Source of the DNA: Hahella sp.
Lineage (GTDB): Bacteria; Pseudomonadota; Gammaproteobacteria; Pseudomonadales; Oleiphilaceae
Direction: 5' to 3'
DNA length: 64,000 nt
NCBI GenBank assembly: GCA_028280065.1
Contig: JANQMN010000035.1
Coordinates: 1 to 64,000, forward strand
Of the stretch, positions 26,181 through 34,811 are shown piece after piece; positions within the stretch are counted from its first letter, which is position 1, and the number at the start of each line of letters is the position of its first letter. A program made the translations under genes and the position numbers. The notes under the pieces were generated by a model that did not search any database, was not told where the DNA came from, and saw only the letters and a program-made list of their open reading frames with translations.

Positions 26181-26719
26181 ATTAGCACCACTCTTTGTTT
26201 TGGCTGGTTACGTTCCGTCGCTGATAACCAAAATTGAATACCAAACTTTCGGCCTTCAAGTAATCCTCAAATGCTTATTCAGGGTTCGACCGGGCATTTG
26301 TAGAGATACTGTCACGCTTAACTCTACCTTAGATTCTAGGGTACGTAAAAAATTCCCTCTAGAGTCAGATATTAAGACTTTGTAAAAATTATAGTGTTTT
26401 TGAACAAGGTCTCGTCATCAAATTTGCGGAAATTTACCTGAAATTACAAGCTGACTGACGAAATTTGTAGAATTTGCCCGCAAATTAGCGCTTTTTGGAC
26501 GAGCAATCGCCTATTTGCCGTGAAACAGAACGAAAAGTTGTGCGAGACAGCCGGGGGAAGGCTTAGTTGAAATATGGCCATCGTCATTGTTACAGCCGAA
26601 AAACCAACAGACAGGGTACTAAAAGCCTGGTTTGGTTGTTACCAAATGCTCAGTATGTAACCCGTGCTGTCGGTTATTCAAGCGTAATCCAAAGGTTTGG
26701 CGCGGCGCTATTGTTGCCA
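26181..26719. other. 539-bp spacer between prc and the fatty-acid oxidation operon
   Basis: It must hold the promoter of prc. It is A/T-rich around 26340-26470, with several short AAATTTG/AAATTAC repeats. I find no start codon with a ribosome-binding site leading to a plausible protein, and no RNA gene. Short open frames on the plus strand run into fadB-like coding sequence antisense and are not supported. Confidence 0.4.
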
Positions 26720-28873
26720 CTATTCGAAAGATTCGTTTTGCTCCGCTTTTTCAACCAGCAATGACGGCGGCGCAAAACGCTTGCCGTGGCGTTCGCTCAG
26801 TTGCTGGGCGCGTTCCGTGAATTGGCGCAAGCCATATTGATTGGCGTACTGGACAGCGCCTCCGCTCCAGGGAGCGAAGCCCAGGCCAAAGATACTGCCG
26901 ATATTGGCGTCTCGCACACTCAGAAGCACGTCTTCTTCCAGGCAACGGATTGTTTCGATCGTTTGAATAAACAGCAGCCGCTCTTTAATTTCTTCCAGGT
27001 CTACTGACTCAGTTTTGGCCGACTGGGTAAAATGTTCTGTCAGTCCGGTCCACAAGTGCTTTCTACCCTTATTTGGATAATCGTAAAAACCTGCGCCCTT
27101 GGCTTTTCCAGGACGTGCATATTCGTCAACCATGCGGTCAATAATTGCTTCGGCGGGGTGGGCTTGCCAGGTTTGCCCCTGACTTTCCACATCTTTTTTG
27201 CTTTGGTTTCGAATATGCTGCATCAAGGTCAGGCTGACTTCATCGGAAACCGCCAAAGGTCCTACCGGCATGCCGGCAAGCACAGCGGCATTTTCGATGG
27301 CTGCTGCCGGAACACCTTCTGCCAGCATGGCGATGCCTTCATTAACATAGGTGCCGAATACCCTTGAGGTGAAAAAACCTCGGCTGTCATTGACGACAAT
27401 TGGCGTTTTATTGATCTGCAGGACAAAGTCGAAGGCTTTTGCCAGGGTTTCATCGGATGTTTGCCGGCCTCTGATAATTTCTACCAGCGGCATTTTGTCT
27501 ACCGGGGAAAAGAAGTGAAGGCCGACAAACTTCTCGGCATTAGCCGACGCTTCTGCCAATTGGGTAATAGGAATGGTCGAGGTATTAGAAGCAAAATAAC
27601 CCTGTTCGCATAGTAATGGCTCGGTTTCTTGGGTGACTTTGGCTTTTAACCGGCTGTCTTCAAACACGGCTTCGATGATCAAATCGCAGGCTTGCAATGC
27701 TGCCTGCTCAAATGTAGGCGTGATGCGATCCAGCGTTAATTTTGCTTCGTCTGCCGAAATGCGGCCTCTGCTTTGTTTTTTGCCTAGCAGTTGTTCGGAG
27801 TATTGCTTTCCTTTTGCAGCGGCTTCCTGGCTCACATCCTTGAGAACCACATCGATTCCTCGAGTTGCGCAGGCATAGGCGATACCGGATCCCATCATGC
27901 CGGCACCAAGAACTCCGACTTTGCTGACTTTGTTCGTTGGGAAATCGGCCGGTCTGCTTTTACCTGCCTTGATGTCGTTGAGCTGAAACCAGAAAGTACC
28001 GATCATATTCTTCGACACTCGACCACAGGCAAGTTCGGTGAAATAGCGGCGCTCAATGCGCAGTGCCGTATCGAAATCCACCTGAGTTCCTTCAACCACG
28101 GCGGATAAAATTGCCTCCGGAGCCGGATAGCAACCTTTGGTTTTCGCCTTCAGCATGGCCGGCGCGATGGCTAACATCTGCGCCACTTTGGGAGAAGAAG
28201 GTGAACCACCGGGAATTTTGTAACCTTTGACATCCCAAGGCTGTTTTGGCATGGGATTGGCCGTAATCCAGGCTTCGGCGGCTGCCTGAAGGTCTTCCTG
28301 GCTTGCTACGAGTTGATGGATCAAGCCGAGTTGTTGGGCTTTCCTGGGCGAGACTTTTTTGCCTTCGAGTAGCAGGGGTAATGCTCTTTCAATCCCCAGA
28401 TATCTTGGCAGCCGGGTTGTTCCACCGCCGCCTGGCAGCAGGCCAAGGGTAACCTCCGGCAGGCCCAACTGAATTCGATCGTCATTAACCGCCACCCGGC
28501 CATGACAACAAAGTGCCAGTTCCCAGCCACCACCCAATGCCGCACCATTTATAGCGGCCACTACCGGGATACCCAGGGTTTCAAGTGTGCGCATGGGGTT
28601 GCTGATAGTCGTTTCCAGCATAGTGAAAAATTCTTCGGCGCGATCCGGAGTCACCGCAACCAGCTCCCGCAAATCGCCACCCGCAAAGAATGTTTTTTTG
28701 GCGGAACTGAGTATCACGCCTTTGATACTGTCCTTTTCGTTAACGATGCGTTCAATAGCAGCAGAGAATGCCGAGCGGAAATCAGCATTCATGGTATTGG
28801 CGGACTGGCCCGGCATGTCCATGGTTAGCGTGACAATGTTATTGGAATTTTTCTCGAAGCGTATGGCTGTCAT
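26720..28873 (-). CDS. FadB/FadJ-like enoyl-CoA hydratase/3-hydroxyacyl-CoA dehydrogenase
   Basis: The 717-residue two-domain enzyme carries a crotonase domain (residues ~5-190, with AAINGAALGGGWELAL and LPEVTLGLLPGGGGTTRLPR holding the two catalytic glutamates) and a 3-hydroxyacyl-CoA dehydrogenase half starting with the NAD-binding GVLGAGMMGSGIA near 320, followed by HFFSPVDKMPLVEII. It performs the second and third steps of beta-oxidation. Size and order match the FadB/FadJ alpha subunit. The thiolase gene lies 35 bp upstream on the same strand, giving a two-gene operon whose products should form the alpha2beta2 complex. Confidence 0.93.
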   Translation of the reverse strand: MTAIRFEKNSNNIVTLTMDMPGQSANTMNADFRSAFSAAIERIVNEKDSIKGVILSSAKKTFFAGGDLRELVAVTPDRAEEFFTMLETTISNPMRTLETLGIPVVAAINGAALGGGWELALCCHGRVAVNDDRIQLGLPEVTLGLLPGGGGTTRLPRYLGIERALPLLLEGKKVSPRKAQQLGLIHQLVASQEDLQAAAEAWITANPMPKQPWDVKGYKIPGGSPSSPKVAQMLAIAPAMLKAKTKGCYPAPEAILSAVVEGTQVDFDTALRIERRYFTELACGRVSKNMIGTFWFQLNDIKAGKSRPADFPTNKVSKVGVLGAGMMGSGIAYACATRGIDVVLKDVSQEAAAKGKQYSEQLLGKKQSRGRISADEAKLTLDRITPTFEQAALQACDLIIEAVFEDSRLKAKVTQETEPLLCEQGYFASNTSTIPITQLAEASANAEKFVGLHFFSPVDKMPLVEIIRGRQTSDETLAKAFDFVLQINKTPIVVNDSRGFFTSRVFGTYVNEGIAMLAEGVPAAAIENAAVLAGMPVGPLAVSDEVSLTLMQHIRNQSKKDVESQGQTWQAHPAEAIIDRMVDEYARPGKAKGAGFYDYPNKGRKHLWTGLTEHFTQSAKTESVDLEEIKERLLFIQTIETIRCLEEDVLLSVRDANIGSIFGLGFAPWSGGAVQYANQYGLRQFTERAQQLSERHGKRFAPPSLLVEKAEQNESFE

Positions 28874-28908
28874 CGGTTGCCCCCTCTATTTGTAATGGTC
28901 TTTTTGGT

Positions 28909-30129
28909 TTAAATGCGTTCGATTATGGTGGCGATTCCCATGCCTCCACCCACACAGAGAGTGGCGAGACCATAGCGTTGTTTTCGATGTTCCAGCTCAT
29001 CAAGCAGGGTTCCCAATATCATCGCACCGGTAGCGCCCAGGGGATGCCCCATGGCGATGGCACCGCCGTTGACATTCACTTTCTCATCCGGGACACCAAG
29101 CTCCCTCTGAAACTTCATAACTACTGCGGCAAATGCTTCGTTCACTTCGAACAGATCAATATCATCTACAGAGAGTCCCGCTTTTTCTAAAGCTAGACGG
29201 GATGCCGGGGCAGGGCCGGTAAGCATGATGGTCGGGTCGGTGCTGGTAACGGCGGCGGCGACTATGCGCGCTCTCGGCGTCAGACCCAAGGCATTGCCTT
29301 TGGCTTCGCTGCCAATCAACATGGCAGTTGCGCCATCCACAATCCCGGAACTGTTTCCTGGCGTATGCACATGTCGAATGGCTTCGACCTGGGGATACTT
29401 TTCCCGGGGAATCACATCAAAGCCCATTTCTCCCATCAATTGGAAAGACGGATTCAGTTTACCTAATCCCTCTTGCGTGGTGTCCGGCCTGACGAGTTCG
29501 TCACTCGTCAAGATGCTTAAGCCATTCTGGTCCTTCACGGGGATAATGGATTTACTGAATTTATTTTGCTCCCAGGCGGCACTGGCTTTCTTTTGAGAAT
29601 GCAATGCGAACGCATCCACTTGATCTCGGGTAAAACCTTCCAGGGTGGCAATCAAATCAGCACTTATCCCTTGGGGAATAAAGCCGGTCTTCAAGTTTGT
29701 CGCAGGATCCAATGCCCAAGCACCGCCGTCACTGCCCATCGGGACTCTCGACATCGACTCAACACCTCCTGCAACCACCAGGTCTTCCCAGCCGGAACGT
29801 ACTTTCATCGCCGCCAAATTGACGGCTTCCAAGCCTGATGCGCAAAACCGATTCAGAGTGACACCGGGAACCTTTTCGTCCCAATCCGCAACAAATGTGG
29901 CTGTTTTGGCGATGTCGGCGCCTTGATCGCCGATGGCTGTTACGCAACCCATGACAATATCGTTAACTTCCCGGGTGTCCAGGCCGTTGCGTTCTTTTAA
30001 GGCTTTTAGCGTGGCTGCAAGCAAGTTGACGGCTTTAACTTCATATAAGGAGCCATCCTTTTTTCCCTTACCCCGCGGGGTACGCACCGCGTCGAAGATG
30101 TATGCCTGGTTATGGTTGGAATAGGACAT
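28909..30129 (-). CDS. acetyl-CoA C-acyltransferase (FadA/FadI-like thiolase)
   Basis: The 406-residue thiolase has the nucleophilic cysteine in [12 protein letters not shown] near residue 95, the NEAFAA motif near 335, the GHPLGATGA histidine near 365 and the second cysteine in LCVGGGMG near 395. It performs the last step of beta-oxidation with the protein encoded 35 bp downstream. ATG at 30129. The 290-bp upstream spacer (30130-30419) contains an imperfect inverted repeat around 30160-30205 that could be an operator, but I cannot assign it to a regulator. Confidence 0.93.
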   Translation of the reverse strand: MSYSNHNQAYIFDAVRTPRGKGKKDGSLYEVKAVNLLAATLKALKERNGLDTREVNDIVMGCVTAIGDQGADIAKTATFVADWDEKVPGVTLNRFCASGLEAVNLAAMKVRSGWEDLVVAGGVESMSRVPMGSDGGAWALDPATNLKTGFIPQGISADLIATLEGFTRDQVDAFALHSQKKASAAWEQNKFSKSIIPVKDQNGLSILTSDELVRPDTTQEGLGKLNPSFQLMGEMGFDVIPREKYPQVEAIRHVHTPGNSSGIVDGATAMLIGSEAKGNALGLTPRARIVAAAVTSTDPTIMLTGPAPASRLALEKAGLSVDDIDLFEVNEAFAAVVMKFQRELGVPDEKVNVNGGAIAMGHPLGATGAMILGTLLDELEHRKQRYGLATLCVGGGMGIATIIERI

Positions 30130-30419
30130 AATGGTGACCTTTCAGTATGCGTCGTGCTGACGGGTCTTTGCGGCCTACCGGTTTTGAGAACCGCCCGTAA
30201 AGACGCCAGATGTTGTTGTTATGGTCGGCTAAGGTAACCAAACCGGTGCGTCTCTGAAATGACGGGATGCGTCAAAGCCATTGGCGAAACCGCTCAGTAT
30301 TGCCTTTGAAGGCCGTGCATTTATGCCGAATGGCGGTTTTTTATCTCTGGACTAGACTGTAGAAATTGCATATATATTTCCAGATCTGCTATTGCTAATT
30401 CGGTATACAGGAAGCCCTT

Positions 30420-30686
30420 ATGTCAATTCTCGACAATGTTTACAACTACTATGAAAAATTGGTGCTGGAAGAACTGGCGGCGCAAACGGAAAATCAGACG
30501 CGCGATGAGGAGTTTCTCACCGACACTGCCTGTGTCGCATTGAACCATCTGCCTGCCAGGTATTTTCGCCATGGGGTGGATATGGCGTTTTACCTTTCTT
30601 CGGACGACTTCTTAAATATGAAAAAAGAAGCTGAAAGCGCGGTGAGAGGTGCGTTGGAGCATATGGAAAAGAGTGATCGGCAATAG
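30420..30686 (+). CDS. late competence development ComFB family protein
   Basis: The 88-residue protein matches the ComFB family: an N-terminal helix NVYNYYEKLVLEEL and the core DTACVALNHLPARYFRHGVDMAFYL (residues ~37-60), where members have a conserved aspartate, ALN, LPPRY and a hydrophobic end. The cysteines seen in many members are mostly absent. ComFB proteins of cyanobacteria have been reported to bind cyclic dinucleotides. ATG at 30420 follows AGGAAG. It converges on a PilZ gene 38 bp away. Confidence 0.82.
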   Translation: MSILDNVYNYYEKLVLEELAAQTENQTRDEEFLTDTACVALNHLPARYFRHGVDMAFYLSSDDFLNMKKEAESAVRGALEHMEKSDRQ

Positions 30687-30724
30687 CCCGGTTGCTTGTT
30701 CACCGGCTGCCTGCTCCGGCAGCC

Positions 30725-31054
30725 CTAGTCGGCAAACGGGTCGTAATCGTCTTCTTCCTCTTCCGTGGCTTGCGCAGGGGGATTGTGCTCAAGTAGAAAT
30801 TTTACGCCGACGCCTTCGGTTTCGATGCGTACTACCTCACTTTCCACCGGTTCCGGCGACTCGCCGGGCAGGCCTAGCACGCGTAGTTTGATTCGAGCGC
30901 GTAGTTCGGGACAGGTTTCTTCATCGGTCAAAACAAACGCGCCACGGTCGGAAATGTCCCGGGTCTTCGTCAGTACGGTACCCTTTTTCGGATCGGTCAT
31001 TTCGACCTTAAGGTTCGCCGGTATTCGTGGTGAGTCACGTTTTTCGTCTGGCAT
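30725..31054 (-). CDS. PilZ domain protein
   Basis: The 109-residue protein is almost only a PilZ domain: the RxxxR-type motif (KRDSPR, residues 5-10), a DISDRG match to D/NxSxxG near 33, and a final GVGVKF strand near residue 87, followed by an acidic tail of about 20 residues (EEEEDD). Both parts of the c-di-GMP-binding signature are present, so binding is likely. It probably acts as an adaptor in motility, adhesion or matrix control. It is convergent with ComFB. Confidence 0.88.
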   Translation of the reverse strand: MPDEKRDSPRIPANLKVEMTDPKKGTVLTKTRDISDRGAFVLTDEETCPELRARIKLRVLGLPGESPEPVESEVVRIETEGVGVKFLLEHNPPAQATEEEEDDYDPFAD

Positions 31055-31263
31055 GTGATTCGCCTTCTGACGGTATTTGTTGATAGGAGCACCTCGTTTT
31101 CACAAGGCACTCTTGTCAGCTTTATAGAATAGAGTTTAGACAGCTTTTAGAAAAATACGGTAGACGATTGTATTCTTTATGTAACCTGCAACGCTGAAAT
31201 GGAGTTTTCGTTGCAGATTGTATTGAGTGTATTCCCTTGCGTTACCTTGCTAAGGAAAGAACC

Positions 31264-31557
31264 TTACTTTTGTTGTTTCTCTGCAAATTGTTGCGTGGCC
31301 GAGTCCGAAGCAGGAGTTTGATACTTGGCTTTCCATTCCGGGTAGGGCATACCATAAACGATTTCCCGCGCTTCAAGATCTTCTAGATTCACGCCACGCT
31401 CTTCGGCTGCAGCGCGATACCATTTGCTGAGGCAATTGCGGCAAAAACCCGCCAAATTCATTAAATCGATATTCTGCACCTGGGTATTTTCCTGCAGGTG
31501 TGTTACTAACTTTCGAAAAACGGCTGCTTCTATTTCTGTTTGGGTGGATTTATCCAT
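31264..31557 (-). CDS. DUF1244 family protein
   Basis: The 97-residue protein matches the DUF1244 family of proteobacteria: AVFRKLVTHLQEN, NIDLMNLAGFCRNCLSKWYR (residues ~29-48, with a CRNC pair) and EIVYGMPYPEWKAKYQ. The function is unknown. The C-terminal Gln-rich end is variable. ATG at 31557. It is a single-gene unit; the 209-bp spacer to the PilZ gene shows nothing specific. Confidence 0.88.
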   Translation of the reverse strand: MDKSTQTEIEAAVFRKLVTHLQENTQVQNIDLMNLAGFCRNCLSKWYRAAAEERGVNLEDLEAREIVYGMPYPEWKAKYQTPASDSATQQFAEKQQK

Positions 31558-31742
31558 GATTATTCTCGATTTGATTTAAATTTTGTTTACATTTGGGACA
31601 TGATACTGAAAAGTCATCGTATCGGCGATTAGCCGATACCGCATCCCATTGACTAATATTATTCGACGTTCGCGGTAGATTAATTCCCCCCAAAAGCACG
31701 ATTTAGTTGCAAGCGTACCTGAATCTCCTGCGAAACCTGCGC

Positions 31743-31748
31743 TATAAT
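31743..31748 (+). promoter_or_regulatory. possible -10 element of the ccm operon
   Basis: A perfect TATAAT lies 98 bp before ccmA. A poor -35 candidate (CTGAAT at about 31719-31724) sits 18 bases upstream. It is the best sigma-70-like site in the 288-bp spacer between DUF1244 and ccmA. Confidence 0.4.
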
Positions 31749-31845
31749 GCGCCCCGTTTTTTTGGCATGGCAAGAAACATTGAGCAGTCCGGCCATAAGA
31801 GTGTGCGCAAGTGCCTTTTTCAGGAGTAGGTGATCCCAGTAATTT

Positions 31846-32475
31846 ATGGCATCTGATTCAATATTGTTAACAGCCGAAGAACTTTTTTGTGAAAGGGATG
31901 ACCGGGTACTTTTTGAGAATCTTAATTTTTCTGTAAAGGCCGGTGAGATTCTACGGGTTGAAGGTCCTAACGGCGCTGGCAAGACAACCTTGTTGAAAAT
32001 TGTTTGCGGATTAATGCCGTTGCGGGATGGCGAATTATTCTGGAAACAGCAACGCCTAGCGGATGTGGAACAGGATTTTCACCGGAACTTGCTCTTTTTA
32101 GGGCATAAAACCGGCATAAAAGGGGATTTGACGCCGCTGGAAAACCTGAAGCATTGGAGTAATGCAAGGCTATATTGTACTGACCGTGAGCTTATGGACG
32201 CATTGGCGAAGGTCGGATTGGAGGGATATGAGTATTCCGCCTGCCACAGTTTGTCAGCAGGCCAACAACGTCGGGCGGCGCTGGCCCGCTTGCATCTAGC
32301 CGGCGTCCCGCTTTGGATATTGGATGAAGCCTTTACCGCCATTGACAAACAAGGCGTGGCAGAACTGGAACAATGGATTTCGGCCCATGCCCTGGAAGGA
32401 GGCGCGGTAATTTTGACCACCCATCATGTGTTTCAGAGTGAAGCGCCTGTCAAACGTATAGTATTGGGACAGTGA
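31846..32475 (+). CDS. ccmA: CcmA, heme exporter ATP-binding protein
   Basis: The 209-residue ABC ATPase has a Walker A GPNGAGKTT (residues ~39-47), a Q-loop region, the signature LSAGQQRR near 145 and a Walker B LWILDEAF near 165. The short length with no extra domains, and the position at the head of ccmBCDEFGHI, identify it as CcmA. It powers release of holo-CcmE from the CcmABCD complex during cytochrome c maturation. It begins the nine-gene operon. Confidence 0.95.
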   Translation: MASDSILLTAEELFCERDDRVLFENLNFSVKAGEILRVEGPNGAGKTTLLKIVCGLMPLRDGELFWKQQRLADVEQDFHRNLLFLGHKTGIKGDLTPLENLKHWSNARLYCTDRELMDALAKVGLEGYEYSACHSLSAGQQRRAALARLHLAGVPLWILDEAFTAIDKQGVAELEQWISAHALEGGAVILTTHHVFQSEAPVKRIVLGQ

Positions 32476-32574
32476 GGACGCACGGCATTGTTGGAAGATA
32501 GGAAAAGTCCAGGCATTTCGCAGACGGCCCGTTCCGCTACCGCGCACATTGAAAATCCCGGGGTCTTGGCAAGT

Positions 32575-33234
32575 ATGCTGGGAATTATCCGACGCGACCT
32601 TTTACTGGCGTTTCGCAGGCGCCAGGATCTGGCGAATCCGCTGGTGTTCTTTGTTATTGTTATCACGCTGTTTCCCCTTGGCGTTTCGCCGGAAAAATCT
32701 TTTCTCGCCTCAGCCGCCGCCGGCGTGATTTGGGTGGCGGCGTTGCTGGCCACACTGTTGTCGCTGGATAGTTTGTTTCGAGCCGATTATGAGGATGGCG
32801 CGCTTGAGCAACTGTTATTGATTCCCCAACCGCTGTTCCTGCTGGTGCTTGGCAAGGTCTTGGCCTATTGGCTGGTTACCGGCGTGCCTCTCATTCTGTT
32901 GAGCCCGTTGTTGGCGATTATGCTGCATTTGGACGTTCAGCTATTACCCGTACTGTTGCTCTCATTGCTCTTGGGAACACCGGTTTTGAGTCTGATCGGT
33001 GCTATCGGTGCAGCCTTGACCGTTGGCTTGCGATTTGGCGGCGTACTGCTTTCCTTGTTGATTTTGCCTCTTTATATACCGGTCCTGATATTCGGGACCG
33101 GAACTGTGCAGGCAGCCGCCAATGGAATGCCGGTGCAAGGTTCAATGGCAATGATGGGAGCTCTGTTATTGTTTGCCTTAGTGACGACGCCATTTGCCGC
33201 TGCCGCCGGGCTGCGAATAAGTATTGCGAACTGA
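32575..33234 (+). CDS. ccmB: CcmB, heme exporter permease
   Basis: The 219-residue, six-span membrane protein starts LGIIRRDLLLAFRRRQDLANPLVFF and contains the conserved block LFPLGVSPE near residue 40. I chose ATG 32575 because the product then matches the usual ~220-residue length. An in-frame TTG at 32488 with AGGA upstream would add 29 non-hydrophobic residues. It forms the membrane part of the CcmAB complex with CcmC and CcmD. It follows ccmA within the operon. Confidence 0.92.
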   Translation: MLGIIRRDLLLAFRRRQDLANPLVFFVIVITLFPLGVSPEKSFLASAAAGVIWVAALLATLLSLDSLFRADYEDGALEQLLLIPQPLFLLVLGKVLAYWLVTGVPLILLSPLLAIMLHLDVQLLPVLLLSLLLGTPVLSLIGAIGAALTVGLRFGGVLLSLLILPLYIPVLIFGTGTVQAAANGMPVQGSMAMMGALLLFALVTTPFAAAAGLRISIAN

Positions 33235-33333
33235 AGAAGGAAATTAGGCGGTCAGTTTGATTATAATGGCCGGCCCTGATGCAATGGATTTAAAAATCTC
33301 TTTGCGAGTGATTAGTCTAGATGAGAGTCGCAT

Positions 33334-34110
33334 GTGTCGAACTTGATAGTGGGATTTAAACGTTGGTTTCACCAATGGGGGTCGCCTCGCTGGTTTTACG
33401 AACGTAGCTGGATTTGGTCAAAGTGGTTGGGTCTGATCGCCTTGCTGTGTTTGCCTGTCGGTATTGTATGGGGGTTGGTATTTGCGCCGGAAGACTACCA
33501 ACAGGGCAATAGTTTTCGGATTATATACCTGCACGTACCTGCTGCGGTGCTTGCGCAATCCTGCTACATGATCATGGCCGCTGCCGGGCTGGTTAGCCTG
33601 GTCTGGAAAATGAAAGTTGCGGATGTGATATTGAAGTGTGCGGCTCCTATCGGCGCTTCATTTTGCTTCTTGGCACTGTTTACCGGCGCCGTATGGGGTA
33701 AACCGACCTGGGGAACCTGGTGGGTATGGGATGCGCGTTTAACCTCCATGCTGATTTTATTGTTTCTCTACTTCGGCATCATTGCTCTTGAAGCGGCGAT
33801 TCAGGATAAGATTACCGCGGCCCGTGCGGCAGCGCTTTTGGCCATTGTCGGCGTGATTAACATCGTGATTATAAAAAAATCCGTGGAATGGTGGAACACC
33901 TTGCATCAGCCGGCCACCTTCAAGCTTACGGAAAAGCCCGCCATGCCCGCTGAAATGTGGATGCCGTTGCTAATCGTCGTCATCGGCACCTATGCCTACT
34001 TCGGATACAGCCTTTTCTTACGTAGCCGTAATGAGATTCTACTGCGGGAACGCCGTACCCTATGGGTTCGGGAAATAGTCCAGTCGACACACGCAAGGAG
34101 TTCATTATAA
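33334..34110 (+). CDS. ccmC: CcmC, heme handling protein
   Basis: The 258-residue, six-span protein contains the tryptophan-rich heme-binding motif [13 protein letters not shown] near residue 128, with flanking histidines in YLHVPAA near 71 and LHQPATF near 190 that would ligate heme. CcmC loads heme onto CcmE with CcmD. The start is GTG at 33334. The 99-bp spacer after ccmB contains no gene. Confidence 0.95.
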   Translation: MSNLIVGFKRWFHQWGSPRWFYERSWIWSKWLGLIALLCLPVGIVWGLVFAPEDYQQGNSFRIIYLHVPAAVLAQSCYMIMAAAGLVSLVWKMKVADVILKCAAPIGASFCFLALFTGAVWGKPTWGTWWVWDARLTSMLILLFLYFGIIALEAAIQDKITAARAAALLAIVGVINIVIIKKSVEWWNTLHQPATFKLTEKPAMPAEMWMPLLIVVIGTYAYFGYSLFLRSRNEILLRERRTLWVREIVQSTHARSSL

Positions 34111-34112
34111 AG

Positions 34113-34307
34113 ATGGCATTTTCCAGCCTTCAGGATTTCCTCGCCATGGGCGGGCATGGTATCTATGTCTGGTTGGCCTACGCTGCCGGCTTGATCGTGT
34201 TTAGCTATAACCTGGTTTCACCTACATTAGCTAAGCGGTATCTTTTTCGCCGGTTGCAACAGCAGATCAGACGAGAGCAATCGACATCGCAAACACCTAA
34301 GACGTAA
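34113..34307 (+). CDS. ccmD: CcmD, heme exporter accessory protein
   Basis: The 64-residue protein has a short N-terminal periplasmic piece (FLAMGGHGIYVWLAY), one membrane span and a basic cytoplasmic tail, the normal form of CcmD. ATG 34113 starts just after the ccmC stop. A longer frame beginning inside ccmC is possible but has no reason to be used. It stabilises CcmC-CcmE. Confidence 0.9.
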   Translation: MAFSSLQDFLAMGGHGIYVWLAYAAGLIVFSYNLVSPTLAKRYLFRRLQQQIRREQSTSQTPKT

Positions 34308-34324
34308 TCTGAGACAGCCAATAA

Positions 34325-34762
34325 ATGCACCCAAAACGTAAACAACGCTTGATCATCGTACTTTTCATTTTTTTCGGAGTTTCCTCCGCCATAGCCCTGG
34401 CGCTTTATGCCATGAGCCAAAATATCAATCACTTTTATGATCCGTCGCAGATCGATGAGGGCGAAGCGCCCGTCGATCAGCGCATTCGCATTGGCGGTTT
34501 GGTGGTTGAAGGATCGGTGCTGCGCACGTCTGATACTTTGGATGTACAGTTTGATATTACCGACTTCCGGGCCAGCGTCACTGTCGCTTACTCAGGAATA
34601 TTGCCGGATCTGTTCAGAGAGGGCCAGGGAATTGTAACCACCGGCCGTTTGGACCAGTTCGGCGTATTTCGGGCTGAAGAAGTCCTGGCGAAACATGATG
34701 AAAACTACATGCCGCCGGAAGTGCAACGGTCTTTGGACAAAGCCCACGCCTATGCCGAGTAA
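34325..34762 (+). CDS. ccmE: CcmE, periplasmic heme chaperone
   Basis: The 145-residue protein has one N-terminal membrane anchor and the OB-fold body with [11 protein letters not shown] and the covalent heme-binding site [14 protein letters not shown] (His at about residue 126, Tyr four residues later). This is the standard HxxxY type. It lies 17 bp after ccmD. Confidence 0.95.
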   Translation: MHPKRKQRLIIVLFIFFGVSSAIALALYAMSQNINHFYDPSQIDEGEAPVDQRIRIGGLVVEGSVLRTSDTLDVQFDITDFRASVTVAYSGILPDLFREGQGIVTTGRLDQFGVFRAEEVLAKHDENYMPPEVQRSLDKAHAYAE

Positions 34763-34811
34763 CTGATAATCCTCATAAAGGTAACTAGTTTGTCACTACG
34801 GGAAATGAAAC

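Noticed and set aside
26170-26764. two short plus-strand frames between prc and the fatty-acid genes
   Set aside because: They overlap the ends of genuine genes antisense and have no ribosome-binding site.
32488-32574. longer CcmB starting at a TTG
   Set aside because: CcmB proteins are about 220 residues; the extension is polar and not part of the family.
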